Below are positions 51,083-58,007 of a DNA stretch of 64,000 nucleotides, one piece after another (positions within the stretch are counted from its first letter, which is position 1; each line of letters opens with the position of its first letter). The position numbers and the translations under genes were made by a program. The stretch is taken from the NCBI RefSeq assembly GCF_026241515.1, contig NZ_JAPHPW010000001.1, positions 186,001 through 250,000 on the forward strand. The letters are read 5' to 3'. The stretch comes from Vibrio sp. 14G-20. Lineage in GTDB: Bacteria > Pseudomonadota > Gammaproteobacteria > Enterobacterales > Vibrionaceae. The notes under the pieces were generated by a model. That model made no database searches. It was not told the DNA's origin and saw only the letters and a program-made list of their open reading frames with translations.

Positions 51083-52771
51083 ATGATTCAGCCTAACGAG
51101 TTTAGCCAAGAACAAGCAACAGCTCTCCCTACACCCAATGACATGATTTTAAAATGGGCAGAAGAACGCCCAAATGAAGTCTATCTAAAACAAATAATTA
51201 ACCGCCAATTTGTTGAATTCACTTATAAAGAAGTGGCCGACAAAGCACTAAAACTGGCGTCAGCATTAGAAGGACTCGGAGCCCTACCAGGCGATCGAGT
51301 CGCTCTCGTTTCAAAAAACTGTGCAGAGTGGTTTATCTGTGATCTTGCCATGATGTTAGGAGATTTTGTCAGCGTCCCAATCTTTCCAACAGCTGGTGCA
51401 GATACCATTCAATACTGTATTGAACACAGTGAAAGTAAGATTGTGATCGCAGGTAAGCTTGACGATCCTAAGGCGACTCAACAAGTACTCGATGACAACC
51501 CGAGCTTGGTCAGTATCTCACTACCTTACGATAGTGCCGCGAAATGCCAACACACATTCGAGCAGCTCATCGAAACACACGAACCCTCAAGTAAACGACC
51601 TCAGCACCACGACGATAAGCTCATGTCATTGGTTTATACATCGGGTACATCAGGATTACCAAAAGGCGCGATGCTCACCTACGGCGCGTTTACTTGGTCT
51701 GTTCAAAGGTTGATTGACCATATTGGAATCCAACCTGGCGACCGCCTATTTTCTTACCTACCGCTTGCTCATATTACAGAACGCGTTTACATCTTTGGCT
51801 CTTCAGTAATGGGGGGCGTGGTTACAGCTTTCCCTGAATCTTTAGACACCTTTATTGATGATGTGAAAATGCATCGCCCTACACTGTTTATTTCGGTTCC
51901 TCGTTTATGGACTCTGTTCCAGCAGCGAATCCAAGACAAGTTGCCACAGAAAAAACTGAACTTCTTACTTAAGATTCCGTTTATTAACAACATCATTAAG
52001 AAGAAGCTTGCTGATGGTTTAGGGTTAGACCAAGCGCGTGTTCTCGGCTGTGGCTCAGCGCCAGTATCACCAGCTCTGCTCGCATGGTACGAAAGCGTTG
52101 GTTTACACATTACCGAGGCTTGGGGCATGACAGAGTCTTTCGCCTACAGCACGCTCAATTATCCATTCAGAGCCGATAAAATTGGTACGGTCGGTAATGC
52201 CGGCCCTGGGATCGAACTCAAGATAGCTGAAGATGAAGAGATTCTAGTTCGAGGCAAAGGCTTATTCTCTGGTTACTACAAGAATGATATTGCGACCCAA
52301 GAATCTTTTAACTCAGAAGGTTGGCTTCATACAGGAGACATCGGGGATATAGACAGCGAAGGCTACCTAACGATTCGTGGACGTAAGAAGGATACCTTCA
52401 AAACCGCGAAAGGTAAGTTTGTTGCTCCCGTTCCGATCGAGAACAAACTCTTTGAATACAGCCGCGTAGAAATGATGTGTTTGATAGGCTTAGGCTTACC
52501 TGGCCCTATTCTACTTGTCGTTCCACACGACTTCCCTAATTTTGATCGAGCTCGTTATGAGAAAACGACCAAGCGTGTTATCGAGAAGATGAACGAACAA
52601 CTCGCTTCACACGAGAAGATCAAAGGTGTATTGATGATTAAGGAACCGTGGAGCATTGAGAATGGCGTGTTAACCCCAACGCTTAAGATAAAGCGACATA
52701 TCCTTGAGCAGAAATATCACGAAGTGGGTCATAACTGGCCGAAAGATAAACTCGTGGTTTGGGAAGAGTAG
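51083..52771 (+). CDS. AMP-dependent synthetase / long-chain fatty acyl-CoA ligase
   Basis: 562-aa adenylate-forming enzyme. The phosphate-binding loop LVYTSGTSGLPKGAML, the A5 motif TEAWGMTE, the A7 motif LHTGDIGDIDSEGYLTIRGR and KKDTFKTAKGKFVAP are present. The sequence resembles long-chain acyl-CoA ligases that handle fatty acids (FadD-like bubblegum type), activating them to acyl-CoA via acyl-AMP. It is monocistronic with a terminator. The start ATG has GGAGTTAGACA upstream. Confidence 0.9.
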   Translation: MIQPNEFSQEQATALPTPNDMILKWAEERPNEVYLKQIINRQFVEFTYKEVADKALKLASALEGLGALPGDRVALVSKNCAEWFICDLAMMLGDFVSVPIFPTAGADTIQYCIEHSESKIVIAGKLDDPKATQQVLDDNPSLVSISLPYDSAAKCQHTFEQLIETHEPSSKRPQHHDDKLMSLVYTSGTSGLPKGAMLTYGAFTWSVQRLIDHIGIQPGDRLFSYLPLAHITERVYIFGSSVMGGVVTAFPESLDTFIDDVKMHRPTLFISVPRLWTLFQQRIQDKLPQKKLNFLLKIPFINNIIKKKLADGLGLDQARVLGCGSAPVSPALLAWYESVGLHITEAWGMTESFAYSTLNYPFRADKIGTVGNAGPGIELKIAEDEEILVRGKGLFSGYYKNDIATQESFNSEGWLHTGDIGDIDSEGYLTIRGRKKDTFKTAKGKFVAPVPIENKLFEYSRVEMMCLIGLGLPGPILLVVPHDFPNFDRARYEKTTKRVIEKMNEQLASHEKIKGVLMIKEPWSIENGVLTPTLKIKRHILEQKYHEVGHNWPKDKLVVWEE

Positions 52772-52783
52772 TCAAAATCGAGC

Positions 52784-52802
52784 AGGAGCCAGTACGGCTC
52801 CT
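52784..52802 (+). terminator. terminator of the acyl-CoA ligase gene
   Basis: AGGAGCC pairs with GGCTCCT over AGTAC, followed by TTTTT, 13 bases after the stop. Confidence 0.9.
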
Positions 52803-52818
52803 TTTTTGTAAGTTCACA

Positions 52819-53010
52819 TTATAAGTACTTAGTATAATCCGCAGCATTACTACTCTCGCAATCTAAACCGACATCCTTTCTCATTCGATAATTTAACGAT
52901 TCCAAGCAAACAACTTGTCTAGATTCAGCCCCCTTCCTCACCTTAGTATTATCATTGATTTTAAGTACCTGAGTAACAAATATTCCGACCCAACAGGTTA
53001 TTGCTTTCAT
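52819..53010 (-). CDS. small hypothetical protein
   Basis: 63-aa reading frame with a plausible GAGAGAGAAC ribosome binding site before ATG, a short hydrophobic start (MKAITCWVGIFVTQVL) and two further Cys residues (VVCLESL, DCESSN). It could be a small secreted or periplasmic protein. No family is recognised, and it lies alone in the 338-base gap between the ligase and a LysR gene. Confidence 0.35.
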   Translation of the reverse strand: MKAITCWVGIFVTQVLKINDNTKVRKGAESRQVVCLESLNYRMRKDVGLDCESSNAADYTKYL

Positions 53011-53060
53011 GTTCTCTCTCTTGTATTCCCTGTTTATTTATCGCTATTATGAAAACAACC

Positions 53061-53077
53061 TGTTCGATAATCGAACA
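53061..53077. promoter_or_regulatory. LysR-type operator, copy 1
   Basis: TGTTCGATAATCGAACA is a perfect odd palindrome (8 + A + 8) 33-49 bases before the first LysR gene. A 17-bp relative lies at 54361 before the second LysR gene. Confidence 0.7.
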
Positions 53078-53109
53078 ACCATTATTAACAAGAACTATAA
53101 GCTGAGATT

Positions 53110-54015
53110 ATGGACAATAGACTGCGTCACCTTTCAGGCCTCCGTTACTTTGAAGTTGCAGCACGCTTGAGCAATTACAGTAAAGCGGCTGAAGAGCTGT
53201 TCGTCACTCAGGCAGCAGTCAGCCAGAAGATTCGACAGTTAGAAGAACAGGTTGGATGTAAGCTCTTTATTCGTAAGGGGCGTGCAATGACTTTGACGCA
53301 TGAAGGGCACACACTTTTTAGACATGTCTCTGATGGATTTCAAGAAGTTCTGCTTGGGTTAAATAAGATCCAATCAGAACCTATTCAAGGGCTGCTTGTT
53401 GTTAGAAGTCCCCCTTCTTTTGCTTCTCGTTGGTTACTGCCTAGGTTGTGGAAGTTCTCGGTAAAGCACCCAGAGATCCCAATTAAGATACTAACAGGGT
53501 GTGATACCCCAAATTTAAAACATGGTGAGATTGATGTGGCTATTCGACAAGGCGAAGATCTATGCGTTGAAGAAGGCTTGACTCTTGAGATGCTAATCAA
53601 CGAACCGGTTTACCCTTTTTGTTCTCCTGAACTCGCAAACTCTTTGAACTTCACATCACCTGAACAACTCCTCAAATGTTGGCTGATTCAGTTTGATAGC
53701 GGTTGTTTCCCTTGGGAGGAATGGTTTAGGCAAGCAAACATATCGACTCAAAGCAGCACCATTCAGTGGATGGAAGTAGGCACCTTTGATATGGGGTTAA
53801 CCACGGTCATGGCGGGACATGGGGTTTGCTTGGCAACAGACAGCTTAGCTGGTGACTTCATTGAACGCGGCTTGCTAGTGAAGCCCTTTGATATTGGCAT
53901 GACACCTGGTGTTCAGGTGAACTTATGTTTTGACCCTAGCTCGCCGAGAAAAGAGCGTATAGAGGCATTTACTGAGTGGTTGCATGAAGAAGTGTCTGAA
54001 ATATCTAAGAGCTAA
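53110..54015 (+). CDS. LysR-family regulator (GcvA-like), copy 1
   Basis: 301-aa LysR regulator. The helix-turn-helix NYSKAAEELFVTQAAVSQKI is followed by RQLEEQVGCKLFIRKGRAMT and a C-terminal effector domain (LLVVRSPPSFASRWLLPRLW) of the GcvA/AmpR type. The protein at 54432 is a paralogue with the same pattern (TAAAVSQQIRQLEEWLGADL). The two flank a DUF1127 gene and share an upstream palindrome. The effector is unknown. Confidence 0.88.
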   Translation: MDNRLRHLSGLRYFEVAARLSNYSKAAEELFVTQAAVSQKIRQLEEQVGCKLFIRKGRAMTLTHEGHTLFRHVSDGFQEVLLGLNKIQSEPIQGLLVVRSPPSFASRWLLPRLWKFSVKHPEIPIKILTGCDTPNLKHGEIDVAIRQGEDLCVEEGLTLEMLINEPVYPFCSPELANSLNFTSPEQLLKCWLIQFDSGCFPWEEWFRQANISTQSSTIQWMEVGTFDMGLTTVMAGHGVCLATDSLAGDFIERGLLVKPFDIGMTPGVQVNLCFDPSSPRKERIEAFTEWLHEEVSEISKS

Positions 54016-54073
54016 ACTTTAGATTTGGCTTTGGCTTTGCAAAGATAACTCAGCATTACTATCACACTCCGCG

Positions 54074-54115
54074 TTCACGTAACTCCTTTTATATTGAAAG
54101 AGTTATGTGCGTGAA
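54074..54115. terminator. hairpin between LysR gene 1 and the DUF1127 gene
   Basis: TTCACG pairs with CGTGAA, then AACTC with GAGTT and TTT with AAA, with asymmetric bulges, in the gap between convergent genes. It is a probable bidirectional terminator. Confidence 0.55.
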
Positions 54116-54121
54116 GTTTAG

Positions 54122-54328
54122 TTATTCCCAAAAATATTTTCTCATCTCTTCATTAGCCTGGCCTCGGGTAATACCAACATCTTCAAGTAAATGATCCGAT
54201 AGCTCAGCTAGGTGTTTTCTCGTTCTACGATTCTGAAGATAAGTCCTAAATTTAGAATAGAATTTCTTACCTGATAACAGTGATAAGAATGAATGATGAG
54301 TATTTGATGTCGCGGTTATCGTGTTCAT
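54122..54328 (-). CDS. DUF1127 family small protein
   Basis: 68-aa protein ending in the DUF1127 domain RKHLAELSDHLLEDVGITRG (residues ~40-60), an arginine-rich helical motif. Small DUF1127 proteins have been tied to RNA turnover and to phosphate or metabolic regulation in alphaproteobacteria; the role here is unknown. ATG at 54328 has AGGAGAAC 4 bases upstream. It is divergent from LysR gene 2, with the second 17-bp palindrome between them. Confidence 0.88.
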   Translation of the reverse strand: MNTITATSNTHHSFLSLLSGKKFYSKFRTYLQNRRTRKHLAELSDHLLEDVGITRGQANEEMRKYFWE

Positions 54329-54360
54329 AATCGTTCTCCTATTGACGCTCTGCTTTCTTA

Positions 54361-54377
54361 TGGTCAATAATCGACCA
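54361..54377. promoter_or_regulatory. LysR-type operator, copy 2
   Basis: TGGTCAATAATCGACCA is a palindrome with one mismatched pair. Thirteen or more positions match TGTTCGATAATCGAACA at 53061, including the TAATCGA core. It lies between the divergent DUF1127 and LysR gene 2. Confidence 0.65.
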
Positions 54378-54431
54378 ACAACGCATTGGCGACAAACGAT
54401 AGATACTGGCATTCAGTTAAGGAAAACTAAT

Positions 54432-55382
54432 GTGAGCGAACGAACCCCACCATTCCAAGGGATCTATTATTTTTATACCGCGGCTGAAACTGGCAGTTTT
54501 AAGCTCGCAGCAGAAAAGCTATTTGTTACGGCTGCAGCAGTCAGCCAACAAATTCGCCAACTTGAAGAATGGTTAGGCGCAGACCTGTTTATTCGCCAAC
54601 ACCGAAAAATAGTATTAACTCATGAAGGTGAAGTGCTCTATCTGCAAGCGAAGAAAGGCTTTGCTCATATTCAAGATGGGATAAGACGAATAAACCAAGA
54701 CCCCAATCCCACTCAATTGTCGATTTCTACCGTGCCCTCTTTTGCACAACATTGGTTAGTGCCTAGAATTGGCGACTTCCGCGACCGCCATCCAGATTTA
54801 TCGATGTTAATAGAACCGACCAACAAACTGGTTACCTTTGAAGACTCGGCTGTCGATGTCTGTGTCCGATATGGTCATGGTAACTACCCAAACATTGAAT
54901 CTCGTTGGTTAATGGACGAAATCGTTTACCCTGTTTGCCACCCTATCTATCAAGAGAAGCATGGTATTTATGACATCGACGATCTACACAAAGCAGAGCT
55001 AATTGAAGACCGCTGGCCTGATATGGATTGGAATCTATGGTTAGATGTTGTGGGAGCGAAAGCAGGACGCTCATCACTGCAATTTGATGGTTCGCATTTT
55101 GTTTTGGAAGGTGCGCTATCCGTTCAAGGTGTCGCACTGGTTAAGCACAGCTTGGTTTATCGGTATTTGCAGGAAAAGAAGCTGGTACGGATAGGTAACA
55201 TCGCACTTAAGCCCAAATACAATTACTTCCTATGTGCGCCTGCTGGATACTTTCATCGCGAGAAAATCAAACGCTTTGAAGCTTGGATACAAAGTCAGGT
55301 TCAGTTATTTGGAAATAAAGGTCGAGAAGAGCTTTCTATTATCGAGACAGATTACGAGCTTAAATGGTCTGATAATTCATAA
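54432..55382 (+). CDS. LysR-family regulator (GcvA-like), copy 2
   Basis: 316-aa LysR regulator. The helix-turn-helix region is SFKLAAEKLFVTAAAVSQQI, followed by the GcvA-like effector domain. GTG at 54432 is the chosen start: AAGGA lies ~8 bases upstream and the first residues VSERTPPFQGIYYFYTAAE align with its paralogue. An ATG-started extension would cover the divergent promoter and palindrome. Possible joint control of the DUF1127 gene with the regulator at 53110. Confidence 0.85.
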   Translation: MSERTPPFQGIYYFYTAAETGSFKLAAEKLFVTAAAVSQQIRQLEEWLGADLFIRQHRKIVLTHEGEVLYLQAKKGFAHIQDGIRRINQDPNPTQLSISTVPSFAQHWLVPRIGDFRDRHPDLSMLIEPTNKLVTFEDSAVDVCVRYGHGNYPNIESRWLMDEIVYPVCHPIYQEKHGIYDIDDLHKAELIEDRWPDMDWNLWLDVVGAKAGRSSLQFDGSHFVLEGALSVQGVALVKHSLVYRYLQEKKLVRIGNIALKPKYNYFLCAPAGYFHREKIKRFEAWIQSQVQLFGNKGREELSIIETDYELKWSDNS

Positions 55383-55427
55383 AGCGAAACTGATATACTG
55401 GGCTCAAATAAATGGCGAGAACATCTC

Positions 55428-55643
55428 ATGACACAAGAAAATAACCCACTTCACGGTATCACATTGCAGAAGCTACTGACTGAATTGGTTGAGCATTACG
55501 GTTGGGAAGAGTTGAGTTACATGGTGAACATCAACTGTTTCAAAAAAGACCCGAGCATTAAATCTAGCTTAAAGTTTTTGCGTAAAACAGACTGGGCTCG
55601 TACTAAAGTAGAGCAGATCTACATCCAACTGAAAACTAGCTAG
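55428..55643 (+). CDS. VF530-type DNA-binding protein (DUF2132)
   Basis: 71-aa protein recognised as VF530/DUF2132, a small helical family described from Aliivibrio fischeri that is reported to bind DNA. The conserved [20 protein letters not shown] and [17 protein letters not shown] are present. ATG follows GAGAACATCTC. It lies 45 bases after LysR gene 2 and could be cotranscribed. Confidence 0.87.
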   Translation: MTQENNPLHGITLQKLLTELVEHYGWEELSYMVNINCFKKDPSIKSSLKFLRKTDWARTKVEQIYIQLKTS

Positions 55644-55659
55644 TCCCCACCTTTAACAA

Positions 55660-55701
55660 ACGCACCATTTACAGTACTAAAGTATGAACCCATTGGTGCG
55701 T
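55660..55701. terminator. stem-loop after the VF530 gene
   Basis: ACGCACCA pairs with TGGTGCGT over a 26-base loop, 16 bases after the stop. Without a strong T-run it is only a likely terminator. The rest of the gap to 55880 is AT-rich with no feature. Confidence 0.5.
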
Positions 55702-55880
55702 ATTTCATTCTATTTTATTATATCTCTTTGAAATTCAATACTTAAAACAAATAGCACATCCATTCCATTGAATAATGCTCAATCAATACTAATATTATTG
55801 AATCAGAGACAGTGGGATAACTCCCCATTAACCTACCGATTAATAAAGATTTTGTGTACGAGTAAATAGAGAGGTCAATC

Positions 55881-56519
55881 ATGGAAGTTGATTCTGAACT
55901 CGCGTTAGACATTCATGTCCTTACCCGCAATAATTCATACTATAGGGTGATAAAAGACCTACTTTCGGTATCTATTCCTAGTGCGCAAATCACTCATTCT
56001 CAATGCTTTGTGCAAGTACCTAAACTTGAACCTGAAACGGTTGTTTTATTTGATATTCAAACAATGCCATGCCCCAAAAGATACGGATTTATCCTACATG
56101 AAAGAAACGAATTTTGGTTAGCAGTCAATGTAAATGACAATACCTCTACAGTATGGCTAGAGAAAGGCTTTTCAGGGCAAGTCGGTCAGCACTTTGAGTT
56201 TATATCGAAAGCAATTTTATCTGTTTATCAAGAAGATATATGGTTCCCAAGGTCAGTATTAAATAAACTGGTTTCTTCCTATCAAAGCAATGAACCCAAC
56301 TATGAATCAGCTTGCGAAAATATAATTAATTACAAAGAGTTAACTAAAAAGGAAAGGGATACCTGCACATTGATGCTAAAGGGGCTTTCAAACTCTCAGA
56401 TAGCATCTCAGCAACACGTGAGTATCAATACAGTGAAAACTCACTCATCAAACTTACTTCGTAAATTAAACTTACGATCCAGATATGAACTTCTTGCTCA
56501 GGTAAAAAACTCCAATTAG
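55881..56519 (+). CDS. LuxR/CsgD-type regulator of the fimbrial cluster
   Basis: 212-aa protein with a C-terminal LuxR helix-turn-helix: LTKKERDTCTLMLKGLSNSQ and HVSINTVKTHSSNLLRKLNL. The N-terminal ~130 residues resemble a receiver-like or CsgD-like domain but lack a clear phospho-acceptor Asp, so it may be regulated without phosphorylation. It precedes the pilin gene by 168 bases on the same strand, like regulator-first arrangements in some fimbrial operons. AT-rich. A likely activator of the cluster. Confidence 0.82.
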   Translation: MEVDSELALDIHVLTRNNSYYRVIKDLLSVSIPSAQITHSQCFVQVPKLEPETVVLFDIQTMPCPKRYGFILHERNEFWLAVNVNDNTSTVWLEKGFSGQVGQHFEFISKAILSVYQEDIWFPRSVLNKLVSSYQSNEPNYESACENIINYKELTKKERDTCTLMLKGLSNSQIASQQHVSINTVKTHSSNLLRKLNLRSRYELLAQVKNSN

Positions 56520-56630
56520 GAGCCGACACAATAAGATCACAAGAACAGTGGAATATAACAAAACTCATTCTAAACTCACCCTATGCAAACGATATTTTTC
56601 ACTCCATGTGATGAGGTTTGACTAACTGTT

Positions 56631-56682
56631 CCCTCGTAGTCTTTAGAGGTGATGCACGGGTATGCATCTCAACTAACGAGGG
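56631..56682 (+). promoter_or_regulatory. leader hairpin that can mask the pilin Shine-Dalgarno
   Basis: CCCTCGT (56631-56637) is complementary to ACGAGGG (56676-56682), which contains the GAGGG ribosome binding site of the pilin gene. AGT/ACT extends the stem across a bulged A, and inside it GATGCA (56651-56656) pairs with TGCATC (56663-56668) over a 6-base loop. The ATG at 56688 is just outside. The arrangement fits translational control, such as a thermometer, sRNA or protein switch. Confidence 0.6.
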
Positions 56683-56687
56683 ATTGA

Positions 56688-57236
56688 ATGATGAAAAAAC
56701 TAATTTTGGCAGCGATGATTTCTAGTATGACTTTCGGAGCTAACGCAGCTTGGACACATATTAATTTTGACAACCTTAGTAAAGTAAGTAAGAACGAAAT
56801 TAAGTTACAAGGCAAAGTGCCTAAACGATGTTTGTTGCGCGTGGGTAAAAACTTTGCCGTTAGTGACGTTCTTCAAAATGCTCGCCAAACAGCACTGAAC
56901 ATAACAAACCAGTCGGTCAATAATGCAGTAACCGTTGGCCACCTAAGAGCTTGGTGTAATTATGGTGACAACTTAGATGTTAAGGTTACTAAAAAAGACT
57001 TTAAGGGCGTTGGCAACCACAATGGATCTGAAACCATCGCATATGCTGTTAATATCGGTAGTGTGGGCTCATTAACCCAAGGGCAAACAATGGATACCTT
57101 CACATTAGGTTCAACTTCTGCTCACTTGGCTAATGCGGTTAGTCGACATGAAGTACAAGTAACCCCAGAAGACGCAGGGTTTGCAAGAGCTGGTACTTAT
57201 AAAGGTAAGATCAAATTTAGATTAACAGCACAATAA
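56688..57236 (+). CDS. chaperone-usher fimbrial major subunit (putative pilin)
   Basis: 182-aa secreted protein: signal peptide MMKKLILAAMISSMTFGANA then AWTHINFDNL. Two Cys (PKRCLLRV, RAWCNYGD) could form the pilin disulfide. The C-terminal GFARAGTYKGKIKFRLTAQ looks like a donor-complemented pilin beta-strand region and reappears in the last gene of the cluster. It has no clear similarity to FimA-type pilins that I recognise. It is first of four structural genes. Confidence 0.75.
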   Translation: MMKKLILAAMISSMTFGANAAWTHINFDNLSKVSKNEIKLQGKVPKRCLLRVGKNFAVSDVLQNARQTALNITNQSVNNAVTVGHLRAWCNYGDNLDVKVTKKDFKGVGNHNGSETIAYAVNIGSVGSLTQGQTMDTFTLGSTSAHLANAVSRHEVQVTPEDAGFARAGTYKGKIKFRLTAQ

Positions 57237-57246
57237 TTATGTCTAT

Positions 57247-57271
57247 GGCCTTGAACCTATTGTTCAAGGCC
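57247..57271 (+). other. stem-loop between pilin and chaperone genes
   Basis: GGCCTTGAAC pairs perfectly with GTTCAAGGCC over a 5-base loop, 10 bases after the pilin stop. Such intercistronic hairpins often give excess major subunit over the downstream chaperone and usher. Confidence 0.75.
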
Positions 57272-57290
57272 AAAATTACAGAGGATGTCT

Positions 57291-57968
57291 ATGTTAAGAT
57301 TAACATTGTTGATGCTAACCGCTTTTTTTAGCCAACTAACTAGCGCTTATGAAGTCAGCCCCATGTATCTAGAACTGGAAGACAGAGGGAAAAATACTCA
57401 AGATAATTACACCATTACGAATCCTGAAGAGTACTCCATTGCCGTTGAAGCCACTGTGTTCAAGATGGAACGAGATGCTGACAATGTCGAAACTCTCACT
57501 CCAGCAGAAGATGAATTTTTAATTCTTCCCCCTCAAGCGATTGTCAAAGCAAATCAATCTCAACTGTTCCGAGTTAGATTTATGCCAAGCGGTCCAATCG
57601 ATAAAACAGTGACGTATCGAGTTATCTTCACCCAGTTGGAATTTGAAGATGACGTAGACGAAGAAAGTAATGTAACTATGCTACTTGAATTTGCAACGTT
57701 AGTGTTTGTCTCACCAGTAGGCAGCACCCCAGAGGCCCTAGTTACTTTCGAAAAGGATCACTCTCTAATCGTTAAGAACACCGGAAGCAGAGTGCTAGAC
57801 CTCAGCACCCTAAATTTCACCTTATCCGGGAAAAATCAAACCGTTGTAACATGGAGTAACCTAAACAGAGGTCGTTATAGCGACTACGTTATGCCTTCTC
57901 GCACAATGACGTATGAATTCCCAGAAGCTCTCAATTCAATTAAAAGCATAAGTGTCAGTAACGATTAA
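57291..57968 (+). CDS. periplasmic fimbrial chaperone
   Basis: 225-aa protein with a signal peptide (LRLTLLMLTAFFSQLTSAYE) and a two-domain chaperone shape: YEVSPMYLELEDRG at the mature N-terminus and FLILPPQAIVKANQSQLFRV in the first domain, like the PapD subunit-binding edge strand. It belongs to a divergent chaperone group. ATG at 57291 has GAGG 6 bases upstream; an ATG six bases earlier sits on that site. Confidence 0.83.
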   Translation: MLRLTLLMLTAFFSQLTSAYEVSPMYLELEDRGKNTQDNYTITNPEEYSIAVEATVFKMERDADNVETLTPAEDEFLILPPQAIVKANQSQLFRVRFMPSGPIDKTVTYRVIFTQLEFEDDVDEESNVTMLLEFATLVFVSPVGSTPEALVTFEKDHSLIVKNTGSRVLDLSTLNFTLSGKNQTVVTWSNLNRGRYSDYVMPSRTMTYEFPEALNSIKSISVSND

Positions 57969-58007
57969 TGCTGCGATTAGAGGTCCTACACTGATACCGA
58001 GGTAGTC

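Noticed and set aside
54321..54431. ATG-started N-terminal extension of LysR 2 over the divergent promoter
   Set aside because: It covers the 17-bp palindrome and the DUF1127 start; the GTG start aligns with the paralogue.
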